Made by a program: the position numbers and the translations under genes. Under the pieces are notes generated by a model. The model was not told the origin of the DNA. It was given only the letters and a program-made list of their open reading frames with translations, and searched no databases. 7,659 nucleotides of DNA from Chloroflexota bacterium. GTDB taxonomy: Bacteria; Cyanobacteriota; Vampirovibrionia; Obscuribacterales; Obscuribacteraceae. Of the stretch, positions 6,903 through 7,659 are shown one piece after another. Position 1 is the first letter of the stretch, and every line of letters begins with the position of its first letter. Location: positions 1-7,659 of the forward strand of contig SBAT01000223.1 in the NCBI GenBank assembly GCA_005240105.1, written 5' to 3'.

Positions 6903-6986
6903 GGAGAGGTACCGAAGCGGTCATAACGGCGCCGCCTCGAAAGCGGATGGGCGCAAGCCACGTGGGTTCGAATCCCACCCTCTCCG
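6903..6986 (+). tRNA. tRNA-Ser(CGA)
   Basis: The 84-nt cloverleaf folds well by eye. The acceptor stem is GGAGAGG (6903-6909) with CCTCTCC (6979-6985), with discriminator G at 6986. The D stem is CCG (6912-6914) with CGG (6927-6929). The anticodon arm is GCCGC-CTCGAAA-GCGGA (6931-6947), anticodon CGA at 6938-6940, which reads UCG. A long variable arm (6948-6961) contains GGC-GCAA-GCC, as expected for class II serine tRNAs. The T arm is GTGGG-TTCGAAT-CCCAC (6962-6978). The outermost anticodon-stem pair is a G-A mismatch. CCA is not encoded (AA follows G73), so a tRNA nucleotidyltransferase must add it. Six T residues at 6989-6994 follow directly and may end transcription. Confidence 0.96.
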
Positions 6987-6988
6987 AA

Positions 6989-6994
6989 TTTTTT
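6989..6994 (+). terminator. T-run after tRNA-Ser, possible transcription end
   Basis: Six consecutive T residues start 3 nt after the tRNA. No separate hairpin precedes them other than the tRNA arms themselves, so this is a weak terminator candidate; some read-through into the DUF2283 gene 28 nt further on is plausible. Confidence 0.3.
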
Positions 6995-7021
6995 GCAATC
7001 AGAACCTTGGTGTATTAGCGT

Positions 7022-7237
7022 ATGAAGTTACAGTACTATCCAGAGACTGACTCGCTGTATATTGAACTAAGTTCTAAGGTCGGATCTGATGTCCGAGAAA
7101 TCGGTGATGGCGTTATGGCCGACTTTGATGATCAAGGCAACATAGTTGGAATCGATATAGATCATGCCACCAGAAAACTCGATCTAACTAGCCTTGAAAC
7201 TATTGCACTACCGGTCAAGCCGACGAAGACTGCTTAA
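7022..7237 (+). CDS. Small DUF2283 family protein
   Basis: This 71-residue protein shows the compact DUF2283 pattern: MKLQYYPETDSLYIELS at the N-terminus, then an acidic turn with VREIGDGVMADFDDQGNIVGIDI, and a closing helix (about residues 48-60, HATRKLDLTSLET). The length is typical. The function of the family is not established. In many genomes its members sit beside a DUF4258 gene in a toxin-antitoxin-like pair, but no DUF4258 gene is present on either side here, so it is solitary in this window. No strong Shine-Dalgarno precedes the ATG (TTGGTG about 9 nt upstream is weak) and no convincing promoter of its own is seen. It may depend on transcription passing through the tRNA gene. Confidence 0.82.
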   Translation: MKLQYYPETDSLYIELSSKVGSDVREIGDGVMADFDDQGNIVGIDIDHATRKLDLTSLETIALPVKPTKTA

Positions 7238-7278
7238 TTTGATCGATCGCCGAATCTAATCCATACTGCGCCTCATGT

Positions 7279-7314
7279 TAATTTCACCAGAAGCTTTTGT
7301 CACTGGGGAAATTA
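7279..7314. terminator. Interrupted hairpin between convergent genes, possible bidirectional terminator
   Basis: TAATTTC (7279-7285) pairs with GAAATTA (7308-7314), and CCAG (7287-7290) pairs with CTGG (7303-7306). One A-G mismatch separates the stems and the loop has 12 nt. It is the only clear fold in the 88-bp gap between the DUF2283 gene and the oppositely oriented acetyltransferase gene, where a shared terminator is expected. Neither side has a proper T-run beyond the AT-rich stem base, which lowers confidence. Confidence 0.4.
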
Positions 7315-7325
7315 CGCCGACTTGA

Positions 7326-7659
7326 TTAGAAGCTTGCGTGGCTCGCCCAGGCAGCCTTTGACAGACGGAAGAGCACGTGTGGTTTCAATGGATGACCTTC
7401 AGGTAGTGCTGGATGTGAATAGTCGTCCTTTGGGTTTCTTGTCATTTGAAGTTTTTCCATGACCCGTATTGATTTGTCGTTGGACACAGTAGTGAATGAA
7501 ACTATCTCGTCCAGTCCGATGCGCACAAAACCATCTTCAAGAGCTTTGGCTGCTGCTTCCGGCGCGTAGCCGTTGCCCCAGTGTCGGCGGGCAATTTGCC
7601 AGCCGATTTCTACGCATGGCATGAAATGTGCTTGAATATTTGGCTTTTGCAGCCCCGTA
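7326..7659 (-). CDS. GNAT family N-acetyltransferase (RimJ/RimL-like), C-terminal part
   Basis: The frame is open from the right edge to a TAA at 7326-7328 and shows about 110 residues; the N-terminal part and true start lie outside the window. The frame stays open upstream of the ATG at 7622 (residues TGLQKPNIQAHF precede it), and this upstream piece matches the strand before the acetyl-CoA motif in relatives, so that ATG is internal. The core is VEIGWQIARRHWGNGYAPEA (strand 4 and the acetyl-CoA pyrophosphate loop, R-x-x-G-x-G-like), then a helix (AKALEDGFVRIGLDEIVSFT) and TVSNDKSIRVMEKLQM, the usual N-x-x-S/x-x-V-M-x-K motif. The tail HPALPEGHPLKPHVLFRLS is typical of this acetyltransferase subgroup. 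It transfers acetyl from acetyl-CoA to an amine; the substrate cannot be told from sequence. Confidence 0.9.
   Translation of the reverse strand, partial: TGLQKPNIQAHFMPCVEIGWQIARRHWGNGYAPEAAAKALEDGFVRIGLDEIVSFTTVSNDKSIRVMEKLQMTRNPKDDYSHPALPEGHPLKPHVLFRLSKAAWASHASF

Noticed and set aside
6833..7018. Plus-strand open frame of 61 codons
   Set aside because: It runs through the tRNA-Ser gene and the end of the SRPBCC gene; a chance frame.
6993..7018. Possible promoter TTGCAA / TATTAG for the DUF2283 gene
   Set aside because: The spacer is only 14 bp and transcription would start at or after the ATG.
6903..7021. tRNA-Ser as an attachment site for an integrated element
   Set aside because: I found no second copy of the tRNA 3' end and no integrase gene in the window.
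7326..7622. A complete short acetyltransferase starting at ATG 7622
   Set aside because: The frame stays open to the window edge and the residues before this ATG fit the GNAT fold, so it is an internal methionine of a longer gene.

Overview
This is a chromosomal window from a bacterium of medium GC content (below 50% by eye). Its genes are tightly packed, mostly with Shine-Dalgarno starts, and the window holds a tRNA gene without an encoded CCA end. The DHH-CBS-CBS-nucleotidyltransferase fusion is of a kind known from cyanobacteria, deltaproteobacteria and some deep-branching phyla. With the flotillin/NfeD pair and the secreted SRPBCC protein, a cyanobacterial-phylum or melainabacterial (Obscuribacter-like) origin is a reasonable but unproven guess. 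There are no insertion sequences, CRISPR arrays, phage genes or other clear signs of transfer.

Layout. (1) Bases 1-2307, minus strand: a three-gene operon read right to left. It encodes an NfeD/YqiJ-type membrane protein with a histidine-rich loop, a flotillin (SPFH family), and the first 29 codons of a P-loop NTPase whose TTG start overlaps the flotillin stop. (2) Bases 2308-2437: a divergent promoter region. (3) Bases 2438-5071, plus strand: an 877-residue fusion of a DHH phosphoesterase, two CBS domains and a class II tRNA nucleotidyltransferase/poly(A) polymerase. The best start is a GTG behind a consensus TATAAT box and a good ribosome binding site, 28 codons inside the longest reading frame. 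(4) Bases 5063-6103, minus strand: a diacylglycerol/sphingosine-kinase-like lipid kinase whose 3' end overlaps the fusion gene tail to tail by 9 bp. (5) Bases 6181-6864, plus strand: an exported SRPBCC (START/polyketide-cyclase-like) protein. (6) Bases 6903-6986: tRNA-Ser(CGA). (7) Bases 7022-7237: a small DUF2283 protein. (8) Bases 7326-7659, minus strand: the C-terminal part of a GNAT acetyltransferase that runs off the right edge.

How the genes fit together. The NfeD-like protein and flotillin are a known functional pair that forms membrane microdomain scaffolds. The lipid kinase and the exported SRPBCC (often lipid-binding) protein diverge from one 77-bp region and may both concern membrane lipids, but this is only suggestive. 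The nucleotidyltransferase fusion is of the type that builds or repairs tRNA 3' ends, and the tRNA-Ser here needs such an enzyme because its gene lacks CCA. I see no convincing undescribed multi-gene system. The most interesting points are the DHH-CBS-NTase fusion with its revised start, the His-rich loop of the NfeD-like protein, and the unidentified NTPase translationally coupled to flotillin.
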